Shown in pieces: positions 1-10,353 of a stretch of DNA of 40,626 bases (its first letter is position 1; each line of letters begins with the position of its first letter). The notes beneath the pieces were generated by a model. That model saw only the letters and a program-made list of their open reading frames with translations. It was not told the DNA's origin and did not search any database. The stretch covers positions 70,804 to 111,429 of the forward strand of contig CAMPET010000099.1 in NCBI GenBank assembly GCA_946803715.1, in the 5' to 3' direction. This DNA is from Beroe ovata (Eukaryota; Ctenophora; Nuda; Beroida; Beroidae). The position numbers and the translations under genes were made by a program.

Positions 1-744
1 TTACCGTCTCGCCCCCCTCCCCTGTTCCCCCTCGTGGCAGCTCCGGCTGTCTAGAGCCAGGCAGTATCCCTCTCGGGATAATCCTCTTGTGGGCCTTTCA
101 GGTCCAGGCTCTCTTTATATATAGCCCGGTGTATGATGTGTGTATCTTTATTATAATTTTGTTGTTTGTTTGTTTGCTTATTCGTCACAGAATGCACATG
201 CTGATTAGGTGCCAGTTTTTAGGGACATGTGCTACAACTGTTGCAGTAAAGTTAAGTGGGAGCTCATTTCTGCTGATGGTGCTTTGAATACATTTTAGTC
301 TTTGTTGATCAAATGAATGCAAGGTTCTGAATTTAGCAACAGTCAAATTTATCTTGAATTGTTCCTTTTCCTCTGCAGTCATTCTTTACAACATTAAATA
401 CTATGTTATTTTCAATAACAAAACACAACGCAAATTGAAACAATTAACAAAAGTCACACAACCAGGCAAGCAACATTTTTTGTGCTTATTCGAACAAATG
501 GCTGAATTGTGACCATGTGCTCCTTCATAAAAGCATGGTTTTAAATGAGTACGTTGGATTTTGATCACAGGTTATGTTTAGCTGTCATTTGCCCTGTTGT
601 CGTTTTTACTGGGTAGTGTACCACGTCCACTTGGCGGGTTTTCTAGTGAATATTAATTTGTTCCTTTCATTTATTTCATATTAATATTTTATGCAATATG
701 AAAAAAACATTGGCTGTCGATGATAGCCCCTTTCAAAAATATCA

Positions 745-900
745 TTGCGCGCGCGCCGCAAATTATCGTCAGACAGCAAATTATTCTCAGACAGCAAAAT
801 ATTTTCGCGTCAGCTGGGCCTAGCATGCGCATGTCACCAGGCAAATAAAATCATTTTTTCTTTGCCGGATGTTATCTGTCCACGCGCGCGCGCCTTCATC
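745..900. repeat. Fragment of dispersed GC-rich foldback element
   Basis: The block starts with alternating GC sequence, contains repeated short units of the type TCAGACAGCAAA, and holds at 861-882 a 22-base string identical to both arms of the hairpin at 35619-35700. It is flanked again by alternating CG. The shared core at two places 35 kb apart shows a dispersed repeat family; the transposition mechanism is not visible. Confidence 0.6.
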
Positions 901-1317
901 GAATCAATCCAAAACATGCGTGTCATGTTGCCTGTTTTAGCCTTCGATGCATGCGAGGGACAAAGGAATATGATATAGAGCCTTCTCCGGTGGATTACAA
1001 GCTAGATGGGGGTCGGGGCAAAATGACTATTGACTTGCTCTGCTGTCGGCTAGTGTTCAGATCCCTTGAGTGGCAACCTTGAACATTTTGATGAAGGACT
1101 CGACAGACATGCCTTTAGGATGTTCACAGAATTGCTTACACTCGCCCTACAGGCTGCTTTCGGCTTTGATTGCATAGTATGCTGACTGTTATTCACTGTA
1201 TTGTATCCGGTGAAGCCTCTTGGCCATTTTGAGTGGAGTACTGAGTTTATACGCTCAGTAGTGACGATCCACAGCAAGTGTATCTTTGAAGGGAGTATAG
1301 TTAGTACTATACTAAGT

Positions 1318-1495
1318 TGTATACAGTGAGTATACGCTCGTTAGAATGGGGCAGAGTGAATGCTAGCGATATACAGTGAGTAGGCTCAGTAGAAGGAAGC
1401 ACAGTGAGTGCTCGCGATATAAAGTGAGTATTGGCTCAGTAGAAAGGAGCACAGTGAGTGCAAGCAATATACAGTGAGTATACGCTCATTACACA
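1318..1495. repeat. Imperfect tandem repeat, about 55-60 bp unit
   Basis: About three copies of a unit containing ATACAGTGAGTA, GCTCAGTAGAA and GCACAGTGAGTGC in the same order. The copies differ by point changes and small length differences. No coding frame runs through it. Confidence 0.7.
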
Positions 1496-1765
1496 CTGCT
1501 GAAGTGTCATGTGATCTGATAATTACACCCATGACATACCAAGTGACCCGCCAGAGGGATGCACACTTACTGTGAACCTTATCAGAGAAAATGATGCATG
1601 TCAAACTTTGAACTTGCAGTCTGACCGGCGTTGAGGGCCAAGTGACAAGATGACGAACTTATAGCATGTTATGAAATTTATTTTGAATAGTGGGATAGAA
1701 TAGTTCCCACTTCTCTGCCTGATCAGAACATAGCACGCATCATTGCAGTCTCTTATCGCTAATTA

Positions 1766-1895
1766 GTTGGGTATTCGCGACCTTGGGTATTCAGGGTATG
1801 AAGTCGCGAATACCCAACTCTGTAATTCCTGTTGGGTATTCGCGACATTGGGTATTCCCGACATTGGGTATTCTAGAAATTGGGTATTCCGTACC
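1766..1895. repeat. Short degenerate tandem repeat around TTGGGTATTC
   Basis: TTGGGTATTC occurs about five times at irregular 15-20 bp spacing, followed by CGCGAC or a variant; one copy at about 1803-1818 is inverted. This gives a small array with internal dyad symmetry. Function unknown. Confidence 0.65.
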
Positions 1896-2321
1896 CCAAT
1901 CAAGAATTCTTAAAATGTCTTGATTACGTAATCAAGGTCAACCCCCCCCCTCCGTAATCAATCGTAATTATTTGGAAACCCCCTCCCCCTCGGCTAAGTA
2001 CGTAATATGTGAACGGTCCCTTGTTGGTTGATATATGTAACAGTATTTATGTTATTTTTAGAAAAGGTTTAAGGAGGTATCCCACATAGGCGCAAGAAGA
2101 GACTCTTTATAAGAGTGTGAAGCAAAATATATTTAATTTCTTTGATATTGTGCTGTAAAAATATAATTCAATTCAATTCAAATAAGATGTCACAATAACA
2201 TTGACATGGTATACCTAGTTAAGACAATAATTCACTTAATTGAGGAGGTGCCTATTTGTTTCTTTAGTCTCATAGCCATAGCTGACAATTGATTCTGCTT
2301 CCAGTCCCTTTTAGAAGCAAA

Positions 2322-4370
2322 ATGGTTAAAGCTTTTGGAAAAAAGGAGAGTAAGCGGATGACATGCCACAAAAAATACAAAATCCGAAAAAAAGTTAGAG
2401 AGCACAACAAAAAGCTAGCCAAGACTGTGAAAGCCACGGTGAATAAAAAGAAGAAAAAAGGAGATGGTCATGTGCCCAATCTTGCACCATTCAAAGAGAA
2501 TCTTTTGTTGGAGGCTTTGCATCAATCAGAGGCAAAGAAAGAAATAAAAGCAACAAAGAAAACCAAGAGTTCAATTATAGTCAGCAAGAAAGATGAACCC
2601 AAAAATCCTAAAACTTTGTCTCAGAGTTCAGTCCCTTATCACACTACAGTTGCTCAATGTTGTACTCTATTATGGGTCATAGATGTTAGAAGTGCCAAAG
2701 AGTGTTATTGTGATAAACTATTCACAGAAATACAGGGCCAAGACAAAACTGTTATTTTCATTCTCAACAAAGTTGACCTTGTCCCTCAGTCCGTTTTTCA
2801 ATATTGGTAAGTTAATCATATAATATCTCAATTATAGACACTTTCTGAATACTTCATTATAGTCTTCTAAATTATCCAATGAATATTAACTTAATTTCAG
2901 GTATTCTGTTTTCTCCCAAAAAGCATTGACATTTGTCTTCAAGAGTACACAGATCTTGTTGAGTGACTGTGAACAGATAATTCCAGCACTCAAGCAGGTT
3001 CTTTCAAGATTTGGTGGGGTGAAACCTCTTTTGAGTAATTTAAAGAAAAATATTGAACAAGGTAATTTTAAACGTTTTTGTCTATGAATGAAAAGCTATC
3101 CACTAGAAAACATTTTCATCCGAATTAACCCACAGTCCACACTCAGAAACTACAGTTGGGGTAATTGGTATGTCAAATGTTGGCAAATCATGTGTTGTAA
3201 GTTCTATACTGAAATGCTGTGGCAGAACTAAAGCAAAGAACGCCAACTTTACAAAACTGAGTGATAATCTCAAGCTATCCACTATTCCAGGTTTTATTTT
3301 CGAACATTAGGCCATTTTTAACATTAATTTTCACACTCCCATTTGCTTGTTTGCCCATATAGCACATTGTTCAAATTTTACAGTGTCGTCCCCCACACTC
3401 CTTCCTGTCATAAGCAATCAATAACTTTGCATCGCAATACAGGACTGATTACAACGGAATATAGTGGCATGCTGAACATTCTCCTAAACATCAACTCCTA
3501 CATGAATCAACCGGCCGAGGTCCTCACTGCTATGTCCCACCACATATCCAAGGATGATGCCATGTTCCACTTCACCCTCCCTGATTATGATCACCCATCC
3601 GGATTCCTTGATGCTCTTGCCATAAGGTACAAAATCATGCCCGTCAGTTGAGTACCTCATGTTGTCGTCACGAAGCTGTATTGCTACATATAGGAGACAT
3701 AACGTGCTAACGTGATTCGAGGTCATCTGCAGGCTAATTATAGAATAGAACATTATACATTGAAGTTACTTTTGATGACTTAAAATGGCGTTGCCTCCTA
3801 ATAAATTAACATGCATAACTTGTATCGTATCAGCTGTCGGTCACCACATTTTGATATTTGTTATCCTCAGGTACAACATGATGCAGAATAGGGAGCCTGA
3901 CCACGCTGCTGTGGGTAGACTGATCCTCAAACAACTGCGAGACCAGAAACTGAAATTCTATGTTTGTGAGGGTGATAACTGTGTTGAGAATGTTGCTATT
4001 CCTGCTGATGTTGTTGGTGATGTAAGCAGCTTTGTTTACAGTGGTGATGCTCTCAGGATACGGTCGTCTGAGGTAAGATGTCAGGCCCATGTTTAGATTG
4101 ATTGTATCCAATCACTGGATTCCAGTAGATTGAGATTTTAAAAAAACCACCAGCAAATGAAAATATGAGATTTACAGGAGCGATTTATGCGGTATATCTG
4201 CTTAAAAATAAGTTCACGTTCAGATCAATGTTGTGATCCAAAAGAAGGAGAAAAAGAGGAAGGGAAATGACATGGATGTTGACGAAGAAGAGGATGAGGA
4301 AAGTGGAGAGGAGGAATTTGAGGAGAGTGAGGATGAGGATTTCCAGAGCAGTGGTGAAGAGATGAGTTAG
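2322..4370 (+). CDS. GNL3: GNL3/nucleostemin-type circularly permuted nucleolar GTPase, 6 exons
   Basis: Predicted 440-residue nucleolar GTPase of the GNL3/GNL3L (Nug1) group, which acts in large ribosomal subunit maturation. Exons: 2322-2806, 2901-3061, 3147-3290, 3443-3626, 3871-4072, 4224-4370; phases match and introns are GT-AG. Residues 1-50 form the strongly basic Grn1-like N-terminus (MVKAFGKKESKRMTC). The GTPase motifs come in permuted order: G4 NKVD at 149-152, then G1 GMSNVGKS at 223-230. The G3 position reads STIPG instead of the usual D-x-P-G. The last exon is highly acidic and ends EEMS, as in many family members. The start is the first ATG, 7 bases after a TTTTAG acceptor-like site. 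GNL3 versus GNL3L cannot be settled by eye, and divergence is high, so GTP turnover may be altered. Confidence 0.85.
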
Positions 4371-4591
4371 ACATCAGGGACGAATACTCTGTTCAATGCA
4401 TATATATTGTAGTGTCTTTTAACCATTTTATCTTTTCAAACATGTGTTCTGTTTTTCTTCCATGATGAGGTTACGACGGATAATCAGGATACATATTGAG
4501 TAGTACCTTCGTCATTGAATATGAGTTATGACTGTTGGAGAAGCTGATTTTAAATATCTCGTATTATTTTTCTAGCAATGTCCATCGTCCA

Positions 4592-5626
4592 ATGACAGAC
4601 TGCCGTAATCTCCCTACGCTGCTATCCCTCTTCATACTTCTCACATTCCTCGGGGTGAGCTACATCCTCCTCAACCTCTCATACAAAGACAGCAGTACAG
4701 ACCTCTCATCTCAGACATTTTCCTGGTTGTTACGCAACGACAATGTTGCTGAGCAACAAACAGAGACGATCGCAGAGCAACATAATGTTGCTCCTACAAA
4801 CACCAGCAACATAACAATTGTTTCTAAACCACGGTATAAGTTCATGGTGTTTATCATAACAGCCCCCGACCACTTTCAACACCGGTCTGTTTTAAGGGAT
4901 AAGAGTTGGTTAGGCTATCAATGGACAGATAAGGATGGCCAGAGTTTAGATCACGAGTGGAGGCATGTATTCGTGGTGGGAAGGAGTGAGAGTGTTAAGC
5001 GGACTGAGGAACTTGAAGAGGAAGCAGCAATGTACGGTGATCTCGTGATTGCGGAAAACCTGGACAGTTACCACAATCTTGTGCTGAAAGTGCTCTGGAT
5101 GCTGGAGTATAGCACGGAAAACTATGACTTTGATTATCTTGTAAAAGCAGATGATGACACTTTCATCAATATTCAGTTGTTAGACAAGTTTATCACCGGT
5201 TTAAACCACGAAAAGATGTTTTTTGGTGGCGTCAGAATGGCTAACTCGCCAGTGTTCAGAACTGGTCGCTATGGCGTGAGCAAGGAGTTGTGGGGCCCTG
5301 ACGTGTACGCCCCCTATTGCAGCGGCAGTGGCTATGTCCTGGGTTACGATAGTGTTATCGAATTGGTGCGGGTGTTCAAATCAGGAGTCCAGCCTGTGTT
5401 TTATGTCGAGGATGCGTTCATGGGTGCGTTGGCATTTCATTCTGCAGTTGTGAAACCGCAACACATTCAGAAGTTCTACTGGCATCAGAAGTACGGGTGT
5501 AAAGACAAGGGTGCGATTCTCATGCATTATGTTAAACTGGAAATGCTAAGTGAGTTCATGGATAAATATAAGGAAGGAGAGCCGTACTGTTCAGGTGTAG
5601 TTGCGGCTATAAAGTCCAAACTATAG
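4592..5626 (+). CDS. Beta-1,3-galactosyltransferase (GT31), B3GALT6-like, single exon
   Basis: Type II Golgi glycosyltransferase of family GT31, 344 residues. Residues about 9-28 form the membrane anchor (LLSLFILLTFLGVSYILL), followed by a short stem with NTS and NIT glycosylation sites. Catalytic features: a RSVLRDKSW motif, matching the family R-x-x-I/V-R-x-T-W; the metal-binding triad DDD at 187-189 within KADDDTF; and VEDAFMG with ED at 273-274. The C-terminal QKYGCKDKGAILMHYVK resembles B3GALT6, the galactosyltransferase II of the glycosaminoglycan linker, so that is the best guess for its acceptor; other GT31 roles remain possible. The open frame extends upstream to 4535 without an ATG; 4592 is the first ATG and lies 16 bases after a TTTTTCTAG acceptor-like site. 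It starts only 221 bp after the GNL3 stop. Confidence 0.85.
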   Translation: MTDCRNLPTLLSLFILLTFLGVSYILLNLSYKDSSTDLSSQTFSWLLRNDNVAEQQTETIAEQHNVAPTNTSNITIVSKPRYKFMVFIITAPDHFQHRSVLRDKSWLGYQWTDKDGQSLDHEWRHVFVVGRSESVKRTEELEEEAAMYGDLVIAENLDSYHNLVLKVLWMLEYSTENYDFDYLVKADDDTFINIQLLDKFITGLNHEKMFFGGVRMANSPVFRTGRYGVSKELWGPDVYAPYCSGSGYVLGYDSVIELVRVFKSGVQPVFYVEDAFMGALAFHSAVVKPQHIQKFYWHQKYGCKDKGAILMHYVKLEMLSEFMDKYKEGEPYCSGVVAAIKSKL

Positions 5627-5882
5627 CTAAAAAACGTTTTTAGATAATGAGTCTCATTTCATATGTTCCGATTATTTTCAATTCACCAAAAAATTCACCT
5701 AACTTGTAATTTTCGAATTTCACAACGATTCATTAACAATTGTAAAGTTGTCACTCCATGAATATCTTTTGATATGTTTTTGTTTTACTTGATGAATATA
5801 TGTCTTTATATTAACAAAAAAAGAAGCAAAGATATCGATAGTATTGCGTCAAGTTTCCTGAAAAGTGAATGAATTGGCAGAC

Positions 5883-8165
5883 ATGACAATGTTGAGCAGT
5901 GAAGGGGCCCTACAGCAAACAGTTCAATCTAACAAGCACATTCTGGTACTGCACTTCACTGCACCGTGGTCCGAACCTTGTAAAACTGTAACCGCGTCCC
6001 TGCACGCCTTATCTCTCAAATATACATCCCTCACTATTTATCAGGTACGTTTAAATTACATTCGATCCGAAATTGGGGAACTGTAGTAACTACAGTACCC
6101 CAATTTTCGGTTTTACAGTGTAGTTGGTTGTGTGGATTTTAATCTTTGGTCTTTGGCCACGTTTTACATTCCCCTTTAATTTTATGCTGTGCTGAAAGAT
6201 GATTGTGGAATTTTGCTGACACCAGTTCGTCATGAAGGATCTGTGTCATGTGTGGCGGTTATCTCTGACGAAGGAATGCAGATAAATAATTCGCTGACAC
6301 CAGTACGTCAGGACAGACCTTTGTGACTATGAAGTTAACCTATTCGTCACCGCTGGTTGACACCACTGCGTACTTCTGATATAGAAATGCTGACGATGGA
6401 ATTTTTTGACACCATTTTGTCGGAACAACCCTATATGACGAAAATGTACCTATTAGTCACTGCAGGTTGACACTAATGCATATTCCTGACATTGGAATGC
6501 TGACGTAGGAATTCGTTGACAGTTGACACCACTTTTCTGCGCTAACGATAATACGTTGTTTCAGGTAGACACAGAGAATGTACCCAAGTTCTGCGAGGAG
6601 CATAACATCGAATCAGTTCCGACTTGTCTCATTTTTCACAAGAATCAGCTGAAGGTTTGAATTTAAATTAAATTTTAATCATTCTTGGCACCTGTGCTAC
6701 AAGAATCATTTTTTGCGTTTCTATGGAAGAGCTCTATATCTCATCTTTGCGTTTCTATGGAAGAGCAGAAACGATTCATGAGTCTCATTTCACCTGTTTT
6801 GATTGTGTATACATGGTTTGCCACTTTGCGACAACTATGGATTGGACATGTTAGTTCACGGGACGCGCGAGAGCATTTTTGTTAACGTCATGAAATTGTC
6901 AGTCGTTCCCTCGCGCGCAGTTTGGAATTCACGTGAAGAAATGACAAAGTTGATTGCTCGCCTTATTACGAAGTTTCATTGTAACATTTCCGCCAGGAAA
7001 CCGTCAGTGGTTTGAATGTTCCTAAGATTGCTAAAACTGTGGACCAGCTGGTATCTGAGTGTGGGGATGATACAGTCGCGCAGAAACCGGTGGAAGATAT
7101 AAATGAACGCTGTGAGAGACTGACCAAGATGGCAAAATGTGTGACTTTTATCAAAGGGAGTCCACAGGTTCGAATATCATGACAGCTTCAGTGTTCATTT
7201 CGCTGTTATTCAACCTGAAGCTACATTCCAAGCATTCTCAGGCTCCTAAGTGCAAATTTACACGTGCTCTCATGGAGTTATTTGCTGCTAAAGAGATTGA
7301 ATTCTCTTATTTTGACATTTTGGCTGACAACGAAGTGAGGGAAGGGTTGAAAAAGTATGCTGAATGGCCTTCTTACCCTCAGGTAAGAATTGGGTTCAAT
7401 ATCGTGTTTACTTAGCGAAATTGACTCATGCCGGTGTGTTTGACATGTTTGAGATCATGCGAACTCATGCGGCACTCTGTCAGATGATCAGTTGATTGTG
7501 TTTCAACCAATCACATGCTTTCGTTCCAGGTTTGGCACGATGGCGAACTTATCGGAGGATTGGATATAATCAAGGAGATGGATGAAAATGGCGAGCTCGT
7601 TTCAACACTGCCGGTCAAAATGTCCCTCGATACTCGACTCAAAAACCTCATCAACTCACACAAAGTAAGACTGCATTCTTTGTAATGATGCACTGTTTGA
7701 ACAATATCAAATGATCTATAGGGGGTCAGATTCCCTCATTTTGCATCTTTATCTCTCATCCCTGCAACTCTCCATTCTTTCCAGATAATGCTGTTCATGA
7801 AGGGAAACGTCAGTGAGCCCAGGTGTGGATTTAGCAAGACAACAGTTGCCCTCCTCTCCGAATACACAACAGATTTCAACACTTTTGATATCCTTTCCGA
7901 TAACGAGGTTAACATCATTAGTGATTTTCACACCACCATGTCAACTGTATGACCGTGATGCTAGTGGAATGGTTGAAAACTCTCCATTTTCACTTGTTCT
8001 ATCAATCCGTGTTATCATTTTTATCATCAGGTAAGGGAAGGATTGAAAGTTTTCTCCGAATGGCCGACGTTTCCCCAACTATACGTGGGTGGTGAGTTTA
8101 TTGGCGGCTTGGATATTCTCAAGGAGATGCATGAGTCTGGTGAACTGGGTGATATTTTGAAGTGA
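5883..8165 (+). CDS. GLRX3: Glutaredoxin-3 (PICOT), Trx-Grx-Grx, 7 exons
   Basis: Multidomain monothiol glutaredoxin that traffics [2Fe-2S] clusters with BolA-type partners in cytosol and nucleus. Exons: 5883-6044, 6565-6654, 6997-7167, 7242-7382, 7530-7664, 7785-7907, 8031-8165; they join to 318 residues (human about 335). Domain 1, residues 1-105, is a thioredoxin fold whose active site is WSEPC at 29-33, a monothiol site as in other PICOTs. Domain 2, about 125-215, has FIKGSPQ, then CKFT at 145-148, WPSYPQ and ELIGGLDI. Domain 3, about 228-318, has FMKGN, the classic CGFS at 247-250, WPTFPQ and [12 protein letters not shown] instead of CGFS in the first Grx domain is unusual. The start could also be the ATG six bases later. 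Intron 1 (6045-6564) carries degenerate repeats. Confidence 0.95.
6045..6564 (+). repeat. GLRX3 intron 1 with degenerate repeats
   Basis: From about 6216 to 6535 the phrases TGACACCA, TTCGTCA and GAAATGCTGACG recur every 60-130 bp, suggesting three to four decayed copies of one unit. No coding frame is present. The intron ends in GTTGTTTCAG. Confidence 0.5.
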
Positions 8166-8362
8166 TCAGTCACTACTCGTGAAGTCCTAATGTTCCTTTT
8201 CATGATATTTGCTCGAAAATCTACTCGAATTTGTTCAGAAACGGTTGCATTATTGCTCTACTTCCACTATTTGGAATTCTGACTAAAAGTAAACTTCCGC
8301 CATTCCTTATTTCTCACAATGCGAACTTTAGACTGACTAAACGAAATCTATCCGCCACTAGC

Positions 8363-10062
8363 ATGAAATTGGAATCAAAGGACCCGGGTTTTTCCCTATT
8401 CAACCCCTCTGACAATTGTCTCCCAACAGAGGAAAGAGCACAGGTGATTTGAGCTTGATCTCATCAGTGATGAGTTATCGCTCCTAACCGAACCGCTGTC
8501 GTGAAACTGAATAACTCGTTTTTTTAATAAATACAACACCTAAACAACACCATTCACCACTCTCATCTCAGTTCCGAAGTAGAGCTAATGACGTGTTCGC
8601 GGCTCTGTCACGTGACAATGTCGCTCCGTCTGATCTGACGCCTGTCATGGCACCTCCCGCCCTACCTCCCCCCAGGTGTGACAGATATAATTCCCAAATT
8701 AGTGACACCGGATTGAAATAATGCGGATGTCATTGATATGAGATATCCGAATAATTTCAATTCTAAAATCTCCTGCGGGTCCTCTCTTGGACTGGTAAGT
8801 GGTAAACCCTCCATCTGGATAGTGGATTTGAATGAACCCCCGTCCTGCCAACCGTCCCCTTTTCAACACAGATCCAATATTAGGGGTGCTGATCACAAGG
8901 TGAACATTGGTCCCTCTCCACAGCTATACGCTAGTCTGGTCAGTGACAAGGCAGAACAATCGACAGAGCAGCGACAGCCTCGAACAGGATTCGGTATGTG
9001 CGTCACCTGATGAGTTGGGCAATTTAAAACTTGATTAATGGCACACTTCCTACTGTAATTCACAAATGGGGATGATTTCTGCGATTTGTTGTTGGACATT
9101 TGCCATATCAACTGTCCAATATTGTATCAGGGAGTAATAAGAGATGTTACCGAGCACAACACGAGATACACCCGAACAAGTTCACAAAGTACACCCTCCG
9201 TGACACTGACCTCAGTGATGATAGGTCAGTAACTATAGATGAAATCGGATTTGATAACCAGAGCTGAGATATAGCCTTATTGTGTCAGTTACTGTGGGTT
9301 TAGAAGTGTTTGGGACTATTGGTTGTAGTTACTAGTTAAATTCGTGTTAATTTTCAGCCAGAATAAGGAAATTGCGCTTGGCTTCCTACGTGATCTTAAG
9401 AAAGACAAGGAACAGGAGGAAGAAGAATGTACGCCGGCAGAAACAAAGATAACTTTTTGCAAGCGCCGGGTTGAGCCCAAACAGGTTAAATTTTCGAGAA
9501 ATATTGCCACATCGAGTTTTTTATGATAGGGGAAACTGATCAAAAACCTTCCCCTTAGGATGGAGAACAGAGAAAAGTTGTTGTTGGCCAGAAAAACGCA
9601 TTCGTTAAAGAGGAGTATGTGATTGGACGGACAAAATCAGTCTCAAAACGGAGGGCACGTGATTGCGCGGCTTTAGCACATGACCGCACGTCAGGTGATT
9701 CCTCGTCACATAGCAACAGATCCAAGCAGGGCAATGTGTCGGCGTGCTATCTCGGAGGTAATTTGAAAATATCCGAATGTTTCCCCTCGCGTTTCCCAAT
9801 CTCAATTGACTTTCCATCCAATATTACAACAGTCAGTGATTTCTGTGGTCATATATAGTTATACCATGATATTATACCTAGACAGCTGACCAGTTGAGAA
9901 AAGAAAGTTACTATCATGTTACTGGCATGACCATTTTATACTCCTTATCGTTTTTGTAACGCGACACGGACCTCGTGAATTAGCTAACAGATTCTCTTGT
10001 TTTTGTTGTATTTCTCAGAATCTTCACATTTCCCAGACGAAGAGGAGACCGAAGAGGGCTGA
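8363..10062 (+). CDS. TSSC4: TSSC4 ortholog (U5 snRNP biogenesis factor), 7 exons
   Basis: Predicted 256-residue protein of the TSSC4 family, a largely disordered chaperone of U5 snRNP and tri-snRNP assembly. Exons: 8363-8443, 8572-8675, 8872-8993, 9131-9224, 9358-9484, 9559-9757, 10019-10062, all in frame. Two family blocks are recognisable. FRSRANDVFAALSR near residue 28 matches the conserved F-x-x-R-S/A-x-D-V/I-F box. HPNKFTKYTLRDTDLSDDS near residue 115 runs into NKEIALGFL, matching the H-P-x-x-W-T-K-Y-S-L-x-D block. KITFCKRRV resembles the downstream I-F-x-K box. The C-terminus is acidic (DEEETEEG). It starts 197 bp after the GLRX3 stop with no AATAAA between, and the ATG lies one base after a CACTAG acceptor-like site. 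The identity rests on short boxes, so it is good but not certain. Confidence 0.75.
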
Positions 10063-10167
10063 AGTAGAGCTGGTATCACCGTGGCAGGTGATCGCTGCTG
10101 TCACCAGTGATCTGTGCTCTGACATAGGAATTGACAGTCGACACAGATTGCTGAATTCTGTGAATCG

Positions 10168-10173
10168 GAATAA
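10168..10173 (+). terminator. Candidate poly(A) signal of TSSC4
   Basis: AATAAA lies about 105 bp after the TSSC4 stop and about 100 bp before the cystinosin TATA box, a fitting place for 3' end formation. Confidence 0.5.
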
Positions 10174-10274
10174 AAATTATTGACATGATTCTGCTTCAGC
10201 TGACGTATTCATAATTTATCTCAAAATGAACTGTATTCATTCCTTTTACTGCAGTTTAAGTGTGAGTGAGTGAC

Positions 10275-10284
10275 TATATAAAAA
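10275..10284 (+). promoter_or_regulatory. TATA box of the cystinosin gene
   Basis: TATATAAAAA stands 79 bp before the cystinosin ATG at 10354. A transcription start about 30 bp downstream would leave a 5'UTR of about 50 bases. The bHLH gene has a similar box at nearly the same distance from its ATG. Confidence 0.6.
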
Positions 10285-10353
10285 CACTGATTGGTGATCG
10301 GTGATCAGCAGAATATGTAGTATTCGAGTAACCAGTCAAACCCTGACACAGCC

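Larger units (their letters stand above)
1..2288. other. Non-coding, repeat-bearing left flank
   Basis: I see no gene here; the open frames are short, lack family motifs and show no consistent splice pattern. The stretch holds a fragment of a dispersed GC-rich element (about 745-900), an imperfect tandem array (about 1318-1495) and a short degenerate array (about 1766-1895), each listed separately. The 200 bp before the first gene are AT-rich and end in pyrimidine-rich acceptor-like sequence. No clear TATA box or CpG-rich promoter stands out. Confidence 0.6.

Noticed and set aside
7160-7185. GGTTCGAATATCA resembling a tRNA T-arm
   Set aside because: It lies at a GLRX3 exon/intron joint and no acceptor stem or anticodon arm surrounds it.
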